Positions 11,101 to 23,733 of a stretch of DNA of 64,000 nucleotides are shown in pieces. How positions within the stretch are numbered: the first letter of the stretch is position 1; every line of letters begins with the position of its first letter. The notes under the pieces are model-generated. The model was given only the letters and a program-made list of their open reading frames with translations. It did not search any database and had not been told where the DNA came from. Both the position numbers and the translations under genes were made by a program. Source of the DNA: Fagopyrum homotropicum (taxonomy: Eukaryota; Streptophyta; Magnoliopsida; Caryophyllales; Polygonaceae); contig BSWB01000005.1 in assembly GCA_033239125.1 (NCBI GenBank), positions 52,684,993 through 52,748,992 on the forward strand. The letters run 5' to 3'.

Positions 11101-14100
11101 TGGGTTGATAAGCTTTCTACTATGTCCATCCCATGGGTGTAAAAGGGCCTCTTTGATCTTTGTAGTCCTGTTTGTTAGGTCCAATGCTACCATTTTGCAA
11201 GACCTTGGTAAATATGGAAAATTTTAGTGGTGTATCAAACATAGATGATTAATTACATTATGTATAACCTCGAAAAATGAATCAGTTTTATTTTCTATCC
11301 AAAAAATAGAATGTAAAATTCGTAATTTTATGAAAAAAGATTGTGGGGTATTGGGATATATTGATAAATTTAATTAATAGCAACCAGTTAATGAAAATAA
11401 AGTTGTGGCAAGAAGTATATATTATTTTTCTTTCTGTAAAATAAAAAAAAACTCTAATACATACAAGTATAACAGGTATTGAATTTGGCGGCCTGGTTGG
11501 TTACCCTCTCACCCACCCTATTGTCCACTCCTGCTCTTCGTGGAATATTATATGCGTTTGTCATGTTTGGTTGTTGTGGTAATGCTTCTTTCTTGTTCAT
11601 TAATTTTTGCTGACAGGTAAGATATGCTCAACCAGCCAGAGTACTGATGGATATGTCCTGCAAGATCCCAAAGACGGACCTATGCCAAACCTCTACTCTG
11701 GTCCAGTTTCTAAAGTTATTCCAACTGAGAGTGGTGTCACTTTTACTGCTTCTGGGGAGACTCAAGTTGATGGAGGGAAGGATGACACCAAAAACGCTCT
11801 CTCTCCTTCATGTTATGATAGTAAGAGTGCTTACTCTTCCGTGGTAGGTCTTCCTTTCTTTAACATCATTTTGTTTCAATTTCAGTAAGTATGCATTAAA
11901 CTGGTGTTGTTGTAGTGTCCAACAGGTCGTATCTCATTCAAGCTCTATGATTGGAACCCTGCAGAATTTCCCAGACGACTTCGGCTGCAAGTATGCTAAC
12001 AAAATGAGCTGCAGTTTAGTATTTGGAAAATGACATGTAATTTTGCACCTCTTGCTAACCAGTAGTTGATTAATATGACTTCCAATATATACAGATATTC
12101 CAGTGGTTGGCTAGCATGCCTGTTGAATTGGAGGGCTACATCCGCCCTGGATGTACAATATTGACTGCATTTATTTCAATGCCACAATCTATGTGGATGA
12201 AGGTAATGGATCACATCACATGTCTACGTTGGTAATGCATATCAGAAAATCTCACTGGCTGTTAAGACGTCTCTCTTTTTTTAATTAGCCTATATGTAAA
12301 CTGCCAAAAAAGCCTTTTTTTCTAGATTCTGAAATAAACTTCTGAACAGTTATTTGAAAGATTTATATTGATGTGGTGCATGATGAAAAATTCTGTACAT
12401 AGAACGAGTTGTTTTCTATATTGTTATTTGAGTTGTTATTACAGCTCTACCTGGAAATATTAAGGTAAACTTAATCCAAGTCGGCTCTCTTTTGATTCCG
12501 CTAGGTGTTGTAATGTTGGACCATCCGGTTTCTTAATGTGCTAGTGATAGTGATGGGTTTGTCCTATCTAGTTCTGATATACTTCCCCTTCCTTCGAGGT
12601 TATATCCATTTGTGTATGCTTTCTCTCATCCATGTAACATGTTTCCATTTGAAGACTATCTCAATCACTTTGATTGTTTGATAACAGATGGGCACTTAAA
12701 CCAAAGACAAGTTTCGTCCTCCAAACCTGTAACCTGTGTTGCAACAAGACAAGGGTAATAATGGCAATCTATGATACCCCATCTAACTGATATTGCTCTC
12801 ATAAGGAAGTCTTTCCAGAGAATCCATCCAAGTAATAAATAGCCATTTCCTGGGTTGAATACCCTCTAAGATCATATCACTCAAAGGCAGGATTAATTCT
12901 TCTCCTAAGGACTTCATACATATTCTCCACACTTGAACCTGGCTTGGTGGCCGTGGGTGCTAACACCATAATGAGCCAGAGGTGCATCTTTTTGTCTGAA
13001 AATGAATCTCCATATCTATGAATCTGAGTTCATTTCGTCAATACTCGGAAGTTTCATTTCCTCAATATTCCTCAAGTCTCTCCCTTCTTTAAGAACATTA
13101 GTTTGAATCCAGTTAATCCACAAATTTGTTTACCTAAATGGATCTTCATATCCATGCATTCTTGGTTAGTCTAGAAGCTCATTCTGCCGTTTTATATCAA
13201 GTTTTGCTAAATATCTTCCTAGTTCTTAGAAAAATTACTTGATCCGTGACAGAGTTTGATAATTTATCCTGTGACTAACTGTTAGCTTTTCTATTTTCCA
13301 TTATACTTCTGCAAGTAAATTTCTGTTCTTGAATAAGTATTTATGTTTGAATAATTTTACATTTTGATTCTGCATTTCTCTGTGCAGTTGCTTGAAGACC
13401 CTGCGTCTTATATGCATAATTTTCTTGCTCCTGGAAGAGTGCTCTTTGGTAAAGGCACTGCTCTTGTCTATGTGAATAACACGATTTTCCATGTTTTAAA
13501 AGGTCAGTTGGTTCCTACACCTTTACATGCATGCCTAATTCATCTGTCTTCATATTTTTTTGGTTTAGTCTAGGAAGTTTTTCTGATATGGCTTTCCTCC
13601 TATTCTTCAACAATATCTTTTATGAAATATGAAATTATCTTACAAAGAGGTAAGTCTTGCTACTATCACTTAGCATCCAGTTTGTCTTGGTTGTTGGTTT
13701 GGAGAGAGTATATGTTCTGATGTACACAAACAATAATTTGTGGTTTCATTTTGTTAAACGCGTAGTCTTGTTGTATGGAGCCTTTTTGTTTCCTTGATCT
13801 TTTGATTTCCATACTTGTAGATGGGATGTCTGTGGTGGAAGCCAATGTGACAAAGCAGGCCCCAAGAATTCACTATGCGCAGCCTTCCTGTTTTGAAGCG
13901 GGCAAACCCATGGAATTTATTGTTTGTGGAAACAATTTGTTTCAACCCAACTTCCGGTATTGCAAAATACTCCTTGTTTTCTGCCTCTTAATGAAAAACA
14001 GTGGGCAAATGACAAATTTATTCCTTACATGCTTGCAGAATATATTGTCTTCTGTACTTATTATCTCTCCTTTTATGTACTGTACCCTCATTTTATGTGT

Positions 14101-17100
14101 GTATTTATGTTTCTTTTCTAATTGATTTATATCCTGCCAGGTCCGTTCTAATTATATCGGTGGCCCTGGTTGAAAACTAAATGAGGCCTTACAAATTTAA
14201 AATAGAAATAAGACAAAATAATATGTAAAAAAATGTTAACATACTAACATTATGTTATGGTCCCAGAATTAGGATCGAATGTCGGATATAGACATGCCAA
14301 ACCTCTTAGAATATATGGTGGAAGTAAATGAGAGGATATATGACAATGGATTGGTGGATGGATGAAAGTAGACTCGTGGTCCTTCACAAAGCCTCTTCCT
14401 AGGTTTAACTTATAAACCCTCTTTGTTTAACCTACACCTTCTTTTTAACAATAACTATGTTTCCCCTTCATTAAATAAAAAAAGCTGTATATATAGGCTG
14501 TGGAACACTATAAACTATATCCTAGTACGAAGTAAATATAAATAAACTAAAGGAATATAACTAAAATTATATCAAAATATTGAGCTAGATAATATAAACA
14601 ATCCTAATTCTTATATATAATATCTTTATTCTTTTGTATTAAACTAGAAAATATAACTTTCTGGAATATTAACTGCCCTTTTAAGTCTCTGTGCCTTCCC
14701 GAACCTTAGCTTCGATCAGCGACCATAACATAATAAACCATAATATATAAAAATAATTAATAGACAAATTATTTAGAACAATTAATAATATAGGAACAAC
14801 TATAACACTAAAAATTAAATATAAACATAGTAAAAGAAGTAATATTATTTGATTTACTCTTAAATTTGATTGTTCAATTCAATTAGAAAAAAAAAATCTA
14901 ATATGAATAAAAGGTATAAGAAAAATAAAAAGGAAAAGGAAAAAAAGGAAAGAGGAGACTAAAGATGTTGATTTTGGATAGGAAAGGTAAAATGATGCAG
15001 AAGGTAGAGGAGAAGGGCCAACACATAAGTTGGAAAAGAAGGAAAAATGAGCTATGCTTGGGTAGCTGGATTTAATACAGGCTTTTGGATTGAAATGTTT
15101 AGCTCCCGACCACTTGCTCCAAGTAGTTCTGTTGATGGCTCATTATCTAATATTATATATAAACGAGGACCCATATTTTTGGGTTCCGGTACAAAAATAC
15201 CTTATGGACTAGTGTAACCCGCACCTTGTTCGGGTAACCTACCAAGCTTTACTCTTTTATTCATAATGTATTCTATCATATTATTGTTTTCCAATGATAC
15301 ATGTTATATATTGAATTTTAACAAATTATAATTGTAGGATGAATGAATTAAGAAGTCAAAATACTTTTAAAACTTTTTATTTATATATATTATAGACAAA
15401 CAAGTAGAAGTATATAGAAAAAAAACCGATATATTTAGGGGTTTACTCGGGCTGTAGAAAAGAGAGTTCCTCATACTACATTAATGTAGATTTTAATCCT
15501 ATATGCTAATGGGTTGATTGCAAATCATAGATCAATATCATTCCGCATGAGAATATAAATATTCAATGTCATAGTTAATAAAGCGAGTATACAATTAATG
15601 AAAACGTGTATACTTAAAATTAATATTATAAACCTAATCATACATAAACCATATTGGGAGTATTACATGAAACTACATAAACTTCATCCATATATAATTG
15701 CTGCTATATGTGTAGATGAAAATATAAAATTGTAAGTTATATGTGCTACTGCCGCTACAAAGATTACCGGGAACCATTCACGTACAACTTAACATACATT
15801 AACATGGAAAAGGAGTTGTACACAACTATGCCTACGGGTTTGCAATGTTCTAAAAAGTGGCCTGGACGGCGGTCTAGACACTAGAAGGCCCAACCCAATA
15901 CCGTTTTTTGTGGTACAGGCTTGTCTGGACGGGTCTAGATGGGATTGGACGGGTGACGAGTCCGGATGGGGCTGGACGATACGGGTTTGTCAGGATGGGT
16001 TTGTGTTTGGGATGGCTGTGGATGGGCTAGACAATAGATAAACCCCCAATTCGACCCCAACTCCCTCTCTTGCAGTCTCTTGCTCCCGACTCCTGTCTTG
16101 CATGATATTTTCATGATTTTAGGATTGAAGACTTTGGAAATGAATGGTTAATTGCATTATATGAAATTCAGACATAGCCTAGGGGTGAAATACAAGAATA
16201 TAATAAAATAGCATCTTGTTTGTCTAGAAGCGAGAAGGTGCCCCTTTGTCCCGTATCTGTACAAATTGTTTTAGAACATTGCGGGGTTTGCATAGGGGAA
16301 GGACAAAATAAGTTTTTTTCGAAAAAATTTCTATGGATTAAAAAAGTACCATATCCGTACAAATGCTTTTAGAACAACGCGGGTTTTCATAGGGCAAAGA
16401 AAAAATAAGCTTTTATTTTTAAAAATATTTCTATGGATTAAAAAATATGTTTTAAATTTTAAACTATAAATTACAGAAAATTGTTTTCTAAGACATTATC
16501 AATTGTAGAACCCATTATTGAATTGTTATAAATAAATAGATATTTTTTATAAATAAGCCTATCAAAATACTTCTTATGGATTAAATTATAGGAAATAAAA
16601 ATAAACGGCCAAATAAGCCTTTTTAAATTATCAATCATAGAAAATTGTATACATGGAATTATCAGTAAGTGGAACCCATGATTAAATGTTTATAAATAAG
16701 TATTTTTTTTACCAAAATAATAACAAAACTATTTCTCAATCTAGGAAGGGACGGAACTTATTTACGAGAACAAGAAGTGTGGTCAGATTTGAGATAAACA
16801 GCATTGTAAATTACTGATTTGCAGGATAACCCGCATTTTGAAACAACGGTTTACACTGGCGTTTTCGAAACAAGTAAATAAAGAATGTGATTTTAAAATA
16901 CAGTTCTTTTTCTTTTTTCTGAGATCCACATTTGATTGAAAAAAATTAAAGGCTTGTAAATCGGGTTTAGATTGAACGAGACACCGAGACCACAATTGAA
17001 TTTTTGAGAGGGAATATATTTAATTAAAAGGCAATGGCAGTTTTCGTAATTTTCTTCTGAGGTGGCTTATTGGTTGACATGTGATCTTATTGTATGTACA

Positions 17101-20100
17101 CTATCTTAGTATGTATAATAGATTGATTTCTACTTCCTGCAAACATTATATACTCATGTAATTCTATTTTTTGTGATTACACTTTAAACATAGAGTATTA
17201 AGAACTTTACATCTGGTTTGAGTATATATCAATGCATCAATCCAGTTTTGGGCAACATTTTTTTCTTAAAATGATTGTGAAAAGGATAACCTCTCCATTC
17301 ACTCCGCTGCCTGTTTTCAATTGTTCCATCTGCTGTCCACTGTTAAAACAAATTGTCTCCTTGTAAGCTGATGCATATTATTAGTAAACATTTTTATAAT
17401 GCATTTCCATGTGAATGCAAGCCTGTACGGAAATTCATAGCAAAATAAGAATCTCATCCTCGATAGTAGTATATTTAAGAAGTTTTCCTATCGCGGTCCA
17501 AGATTTTCTTTGATCTTGCTTATAAGCACTGTGAAAACTGAGGAACCAATCTTTACATTCTCCCCATCAAGGTTTGTAGAGGGACGAAAAATATTGGAAA
17601 GGGATGGATGGACTTTATTATAAATCTGGGAGGAGATTTGTCCGGAGAAAACTGCCATTTGTCTCATTTCTTGTTTAGTTTCAAACTACAAATAATTCTA
17701 TACTCTTGATTGAATTATTGACCTGATACCGCCCCAAAGTACAAGGAGAATTTTAAATAGCTGGTTTCATGAAATATGATCACATTGTCAAGAAAGGTTA
17801 GGGTTTGTGGGAACCAGATGCCTATTGTTGATGTTGAAATGTGTTTTCATGCTTGTTTCTATTGCATATCCAAAGTTATCCACTACTAATGACAGTTATT
17901 GCACTTGGAAAGTACCAGTCACTAAGAAGTTTAGTTTGGATACTGTTAATCTTTAATAATTGTGGTTGTTGTGTAGGTCTCTTGTGTCATTTGCGGGAAA
18001 ATATCTGGATCACGAATTCAGTGTTGCATTTTCCAGCGAGAAGATTGATTCTGAAGCTTCTCTGAGCTTTAGTCATCAGTTCTGCAGGATACGTGTCCCT
18101 TGTACAGAGACACCATTTAATGGACCAGCATTTATTGAGGTATGGACTAGCAAACGGAAGTATGTATATCTTTTCCTGTATCTGTTAGATGTCTTTGTAA
18201 ATATCGTAGCATTTGGTGTGGATAAATACTACACCGGAAACTCTTAACTTAAACTAGTTCTTTTTTTTTCTTCCAAGATTTAAGTTATGAAGGGACAATA
18301 ATTACTTTCAAATTAACACCTAACACTAGTTTGTTTTTTTTTTGAAGAATTGAATTTTCATATTATTGTCCAAATTTTGGTTAGTGGCATTAAGTCTTGG
18401 CAAGACCAAATTTTGTTTCCCAATTTTGATGGCTTTAGGCTAATTAATTTCTAAAATGTTACCACACTACCTCTAAACAGTATGATTTTAACCAAAGTAG
18501 TGGTATTGAAAGTACCTGTAAAATGTTATAAGCTGTTGAAAAATGATTTTTTAAGGAATATTGTTAATTTAGAATCTCACAAATTATTATAGACATAATA
18601 ATAATATAAACTGTACATTTAATGGGGAAAACATGACAACAAAATACATGTTACGTCACCGTGTTGACAAATTTTTAAAACTCATAGTTAACCACTTGAA
18701 TAAAAACCTCAAGCACCAAATAGGAAGGTACAGTTTCCATGTGAAAATTCCCTAGTTCCTTTATTGTTCTATTTTCCCATTTAAGTGTGCTGGATTCCAG
18801 TCCTTGCTGTCTTTTTTTATTATGAAGTTACCACAATACCTCTAAACACTATGACTTTAACTAAATTAATAGTATTGAAGTACTATAAAATGTTTAACCT
18901 GTTGTAAAATTTATTTTTAAGGGATTTTGATAATTTTACAACTCAAAAAAGGCTATAGACAATTAATAGGTACACTGTACGTTTAATGTGGGGAAATATG
19001 ACAACTAAAATATTGGATACATCACCTTGTGAACAAATTCTATAGCTCAAAGGTTATCACGTGGATATCTGAAAAACCTTGAACACCGAATGGGAATATC
19101 AAAAGAATAAGGTTACTGTGGAATTTCCCTAGTTTCTTTGTAGTTATTTTATCCTGTTTACGTATGCTGGATACGGGGGTCTTTGTTGTCTTCTATTTAT
19201 TTAATTTTTTTTTTTATCGTTTTCATGTAGGCGCATGTCAGCATAGTACGAAAAATGAGATGAGAGGTCAGGGATATTGGTTTGGTTCAAGTGTAATTTG
19301 ACTTTGATTATAGATTTGATAAAATCTTCTCCTAATTTCACAAACACGAAAAAAAAAGAAATTTAAGTTGAAATGATTAACAAATGATGAGAAGTATAGT
19401 ATGCCATTAGGTTATCAGTGCACTTAAAGAGTTTGCAAAAACTCTATACATAGACGTTATAGAATTTTCATCGTTTTTCTTCTTTGCTTTCTTGATCTAT
19501 TTTTCATATTTATTGTCGTGCTAGCTCTCATCCTAAAATATCTTTGTGGTTGGATATTATTGTGCTGAGTGCCATAGAGTTTCTAGCAGCTAATCCCTGA
19601 AAGCGAATTTATTTGATACTGAATGTAGTAGTTTTATGGCTTAAAGTTCATTATGCTATAAAACATTCTGTCTTGTTTTCCAGTAGACAAAGGCTGATAC
19701 CACCTTCTATAAAATTTATATTCCTGCAAAGTTACTCTTATTGTTTATCGGCTTGAGGGGATGGATCAAGCAGCCAATTCACTCTTTACCACCTTTCTAT
19801 ATCTTATGTAGATTGAGAACGTGTCTGGTTTATCCAACTTCATACCCATTATCATTTGTGATGACCAAGTCTGTTCTGAAATCAAGATGGTGCAAGAGAA
19901 CCATATCGCATCTTATGAATATAGTGCGTGCATTGAAACTGGTGAAACTTCTCACTTTACTTGTCAAGCTTCTTGCTTGAGGCAACCATTGTTTCATGAC
20001 TTTATGCTAGACGTAGCTTGGTTACTCAAGCAGCCTGCTGCAGATAAATTGCAACATGAGCTGACATCCTCACAGATAAGAAGACTTGGTTATCTGCTGA

Positions 20101-20968
20101 GTTTCTTAGTAACACACCAGTCCGTGTACATATTGGATAGGATCTTAGGGTGTGTGGCAGTTGTGATAGATCAGGCAGACAACAATATAGTTAATGGAAT
20201 TTCTGAAGCTGATACAAGGTTCTTACAAGAACACGTTGATCATGCAAGAAATTATCTTTGGCAGAAACAGGGGAAAAATTTGCATGCATTGCAAAAGGGC
20301 AATCAGCTTTCGAATAAGGTCCATGCAGATGGTGCAGTCATTATTGGACCTATTCATCAGGTATCCTTCACCCATCTGAACCTTGAAAATACATAAACAA
20401 AAGTGAAGGCCAATCTTTTCTTATTCTAGTAAGCTCCTTTTAACCAGCCCACTGTTGACAGTGCATTTATAAATTGTTTTTCATTGAAAAGCGGTGCTTC
20501 CAAGAAGTAAATAGTGAAAGGGGAAATCATCAATGATAAACAGTTAAAAAATGCACTGTCAAACAAAGCCAGTACATAAATATATGAGCTGTATTGAGAT
20601 TCTGTACGTTACTGAACTAGTTGCAATTTGTTGTTTAATGACATATTTTCCCCTTGTATCAGGATCTGAATATCAGAGCTGAGGGAAATTTGATTACTTC
20701 CGAACATTCAGCTTCTACTCTAAAAGATCAAACAGTTCCGCTGCTAATCAATAAAGAAGTTGCAGTGGATATGGTTGAAATGAAACACCAATTGAAGGAG
20801 TCGTGCAGTTTAATGTTATCAAGTAGGATGATAAGATCTCGGCCTTCCATTTTTGGTATGGTAGCCATTGCTGTTTGTCTTGGAGTATGCACTGTTCTGT
20901 CACACCCATCACATGTGAGCATGATTATGGTATCGATTAAAAAGTGCTTATTTGAATATTCTCTTTGA
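8166..20968 (+). CDS. SPL7: SPL7-type SBP-box transcription factor (copper-deficiency regulator), ten exons
   Basis: Exons: 8166-8719, 10727-10899, 11617-11843, 11916-11990, 12095-12202, 13388-13502, 13821-13956, 17977-18139, 19812-20360, 20663-20968. All introns are GT-AG and the phases join without a stop to give 801 residues, about the length expected for SPL7. The SBP domain spans residues 139-214 across exons 1 and 2. Zinc site 1 is C139, C144, C161, C164 (the Cys4 form typical of the SPL7 group); site 2 is C180, C183, H187, C199. A basic nuclear-localisation tail RRRRK follows. Residues near 36-51 (FEWSQLLDLTFDEQLF) look like an acidic/aromatic activation motif. Exons 4-5 carry the conserved GRISFKLYDWNPAEF block. 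A hydrophobic segment at about 762-780 is a likely C-terminal membrane anchor. Known SPL7 proteins bind GTAC copper-response elements and activate copper-uptake genes. No frameshift or missing zinc ligand is seen. Confidence 0.93.
9347..9938. mobile_element. MITE-like remnant in intron 1
   Basis: The ends form an imperfect inverted repeat: TGGTGTGTTTGCTATGCAT at the left against GGGTGTGTTTACTAAGCAC (reverse complement of the right end), 15 of 19 matching. The GGTGTGTTT-type end is common among plant MITEs. The target duplication is unclear, so the superfamily (PIF/Harbinger or hAT) is open. A different repeat appears to be nested within it. Confidence 0.5.
9505..9677 (-). mobile_element. Possible Cassandra-type TRIM LTR fragment (5S-rRNA-like)
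   Basis: Read on the minus strand, the block begins TGTAACACCCAG at 9677 and contains GGATGGGTGACCTCC (complement of 9522-9536), which matches the 3' part of plant 5S rRNA. GGAGTTCTCGTGCGGGAG lies just before it. Cassandra terminal-repeat elements carry a 5S-like promoter in their LTRs. The left boundary and target duplication were not found, so this is a tentative call. Confidence 0.45.
10900..11616 (+). other. Intron 2 of the SPL7-type gene
   Basis: A 717-bp AT-rich intron. Exon 2 ends GGAAAAG and exon 3 resumes GTAAGATATGC. Nothing is recognised inside. Confidence 0.8.
12203..13387 (+). other. Intron 5 of the SPL7-type gene
   Basis: A 1.19-kb intron between MWMK and LLEDPASY. Nothing recognisable is seen inside. 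Confidence 0.8.
14250..14733. mobile_element. TIR-bounded MITE-like insertion in intron 7
   Basis: Perfect 13-bp inverted ends TTATGTTATGGTC (14250-14262) and GACCATAACATAA (14721-14733) bound 484 bp with no coding capacity. TA dinucleotides flank the TGTTATGGTC/GACCATAACA core. The superfamily is undecided; a small LTR-like unit (TG...CA ends) is the alternative, but the flanking 5-mers do not match. Confidence 0.55.
16254..16445. repeat. 98-bp tandem duplication in intron 7
   Basis: Two diverged copies (16254-16345 and 16352-16445) share TATCYGTACAAAT, TTTTAGAACA and TTTCTATGGATTAAAAAA blocks in the same order. Confidence 0.8.
18140..19811 (+). other. Intron 8 of the SPL7-type gene
   Basis: A 1.67-kb intron between GPAFIE and IENVSGLSNF. 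Almost half of it is a diverged tandem duplication (18458-19195). No additional exon is needed: the phase is 0 on both sides. Confidence 0.8.
18458..19195. repeat. Diverged 369-bp tandem duplication in intron 8
   Basis: Copy 1 (18458-18826) and copy 2 (18827-19195) both run from GTTACCACA.TACCTCTAAACA through TTTAATG.GG and AATTTCCCTAGTT-type blocks to TGCTGGAT followed by CTTGCTGTCTT or its variant. They are abutting and diverged by substitutions and small indels. Confidence 0.85.
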
Positions 20969-22494
20969 GGTATCTAATGGTTAAAGGGGTGCCATAGGCG
21001 ACACAAATAATGTATATTAAATTGCTCTTGTTACCCAAAAGAGCTGATCTTTATGGCCAGAGCTTCTGGTCAGTCTGCTTTGTACATACTTAACAAGCTG
21101 TGAGATCACCTCATCCGAATGTGAACCCGGTCAGTATTGACACTTGACAGGGATCTGTTGTGTTTTGTGTTTTGTTTTGTTCTTTCGACAGGATGGCAAG
21201 TGCAATCTGCAGCTAATTGTATATGTAGAGCATCTGCATAACATCTTCAGAAATTTCTGATACTTCATTGGCCAGTGGTTTCGGTCCAAGTAAGAATGTA
21301 ATATGTTAGGCATAAAGGCTAGATTCAAGTGTGGCTGGTAATCAACTGAGATCCTCTTGCTCATGTGCTCATCATGATACGATACCTAATTGTAGGTAAC
21401 TTGGATGGTACTTGCATCAAGCCTAATTATATGCCCAAATCGATGTGAATTGCCTGACAAGGTTCCTACTTGCAATGCTTCCCTGAAATCGACCATTAGG
21501 TAGGGTTGATGGGCATTATGTCAAGCCAAATAAGGTTTCTTTGAAGCGTACTTGTGATCTTGGTAGTTTAACTTTAGTTTGATTACTTGATTGTGGTTGG
21601 ATCGGTAAGGTGAGGATTTAGATGGATGAATCTTAAAAAAAGAAATTGAAATTAATAAACTAATAGTTAAAATTTGTTAAACTTGTAAGGTGAAATTAAT
21701 TTAATTTGAACTTTACTTGAATCAAATATACTTGCTTGGATAAGTATTGTTAGATTTGCTACATAAATGTGAAGGTTTATCCATGGTGTGCCATCTTTTC
21801 TTACAAGATGAACTATTTTGGCTATGATTAATCAATGGTTGAACATTTCTCAAGTTAAAGAGTTTATTGTTGAACAACAATGAAACCAAAGTATAATATG
21901 TCGATTGTTGAAGAATGAAAATAGATGATAGATTGAAAGACTAATTGTATTGTTGCGGTAAGTACCGATGAGATAACCACCTTTATCCTGATGATCAACT
22001 TTGAAGCAAGTTCTTTTAACATGTGTCAATTATGTGGTTTTTCCAAAATGAGGCATCTATTTTCTCTATATTGACAGAGACTCCTTTATACGGGAATAAT
22101 GAGTATGTTATATATGTATATAAGGTCTTACTACCGGAATCCCGAGCATTCACCGAGGTCTATGTATGATGTTGATAAGGGGTGGAGTGTGAGCCTCACA
22201 TCTCGCAGATAGTTAAAAGACCAAAGTTAGTATAGTGGGTCGAAATTGAACACAAGGAAGACGATGTTTCTCTTTGACAAATTAATTAAGAAACTAAAAA
22301 AATACACAAAGTAAAACAAAGTAAATCGAAAGAAGAAACTCAATAAGGCTGATCGGCCAAAGATGAGCTTTGATCTAAATAAATAAATAACAAAATCAAA
22401 AACGAGATCAAAGCGAAAAGAGTGAAAGAAAACAGTAAGGCCGATCGGCCTTACGGAGTGATATCTGTTAACCTCCTCATAAAACAACGTAAAA
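20969..22494. other. 3' UTR of the SPL7-type gene and downstream intergenic DNA
   Basis: The stop codon TGA is at 20966-20968. The 3' UTR probably runs to about 21300; AT-rich candidate polyadenylation regions are near 21010 and 21290. No gene is seen beyond it. Near 22200-22494 the sequence includes a 20-bp perfect palindrome centred on CCGATCGG (22435-22454) and a related GGCTGATCGGCC near 22347. Confidence 0.6.
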
Positions 22495-23051
22495 TGTTCA
22501 CTCCAAAAGGTGCACACAAAAGTCTTTAATTTATATCTTGGCATAATTTCCTAAATTTACCTAGCTAACCCACAACGTATGAGTTGTTACGTAGCAAGAC
22601 AAGAATTTCAAGGTCAAACACAAAAACTAAGGTGAAATTGAATCATGTAATGATCACAAATAGTACAAATCTAGACTAAGAAAAGAGAGGGGAAGAAAAA
22701 GGTTAAAATCATATGTTTTTGTTGGGTTTTGATTAGGAAGTGATCAAGGATTAGTTTTGCAATTTACCAAATGAAACAAACGACACAAAGCAATGGATGT
22801 GAATAATATCAGAAAAACGGATTCTAGAATTCAAAATCTTCGGTTATGACATTGGATTCAAGATTTCTATATCATAAGGACAAGTTGCGGATTGATAAAG
22901 GGAATTGGCGTTTCACCTATGAGAATAATTACGGGGGAGGTCTCATATTCCGTTAACACTGCACCAAACTTTCTATTACCGGGTAAGTCCCAAGGAGCTA
23001 AAGCTGGGAGTTCTACACAAACCGGTTCACTACCTAAGGCTCAAACCCATA

Positions 23052-23733
23052 TGAAGAACCGAATAGGTGAATAATAACGATATAAATACTCTAGAAGGGG
23101 GGTTGAATAGAGTATGAGAACTTTTCGCAATACCGTATATCAAGGCTTTAAAACTAACCTCAAGGCCTTGAAGTCTTCTTTTAGCCGTTGTCCCATAGCC
23201 GTTGTAACATACTTATTTGTCCATAGAATCCACTGCTTGGTTGAGCGAAATCTTCTTACGTTGTTTGAGAAGTAGCCGTTGAAAGATCTTCATCTTCAAA
23301 GTACTTGAAAGTTGTTGGAGATCTTCAACCCTAGATCTTCTCTTCTTTCACTTGAAAGCCGTTGTAGATCTTCAAGAATCTTGATCGTGATATTCTTTTC
23401 AAGCCTTTGGAGATCTTCTCTTAGGATCTTATCTTCAAACTCCTTCAAACGAGATCTTCTCTCCTAGATCTTTGTGTCGGTTAGATTGTATCTTCGAATG
23501 CCTTCAACCAAGATCTTCTTGTTTGGTTAGTTGGCTTTTGAAGATCGTCTCCTAGATTTTCTCTCTTGGTCGTTGTAGATGTTCGTATGTTGTAGTAAAC
23601 TCTTAACTGAGTTCTTCCCTTTTAATGCTATCCAAGACCTACACACACTTTAACAAACAAGCCAAGACATGCAATCTAGGCATATAAGCGATATTTGTTA
23701 GTTTAGAAAACCGCATTTATATGTTAAATCTTC
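23052..23733 (-). mobile_element. Left (3') LTR of the Sirevirus-like element, larger part
   Basis: It matches 43982-45274 but lacks the segment corresponding to 44106-44661, a deletion of about 556 bp between CTTGAAGTC and TTCTTTTAGCCG. It continues after the Athila insertion at 35404-35447, which ends GGAGTTATCA. Confidence 0.85.
23729..23733. repeat. Target-site duplication TCTTC (left copy)
   Basis: Identical to 35399-35403. It flanks the Athila element and proves that it inserted into the Sirevirus LTR. Confidence 0.9.

Larger units (their letters stand above)
13957..17976 (+). other. Intron 7 of the SPL7-type gene (4.0 kb, transposon-expanded)
   Basis: The largest intron, between NFR and SLVSFAGKYL. 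It holds a TIR-bounded insertion (14250-14733), a tandem duplication at 16254-16445 and a guanine-rich stretch of TGGACGGG/TCTGGACGG-like units at 15860-16030. No coding exon is missing: the phase is continuous across it. Confidence 0.8.

Noticed and set aside
22227..22544. 105-codon minus-strand frame rich in Phe, Leu and Ser
   Set aside because: It crosses the boundary of the old solo LTR and is hydrophobic because the DNA is A-rich. No family resemblance.
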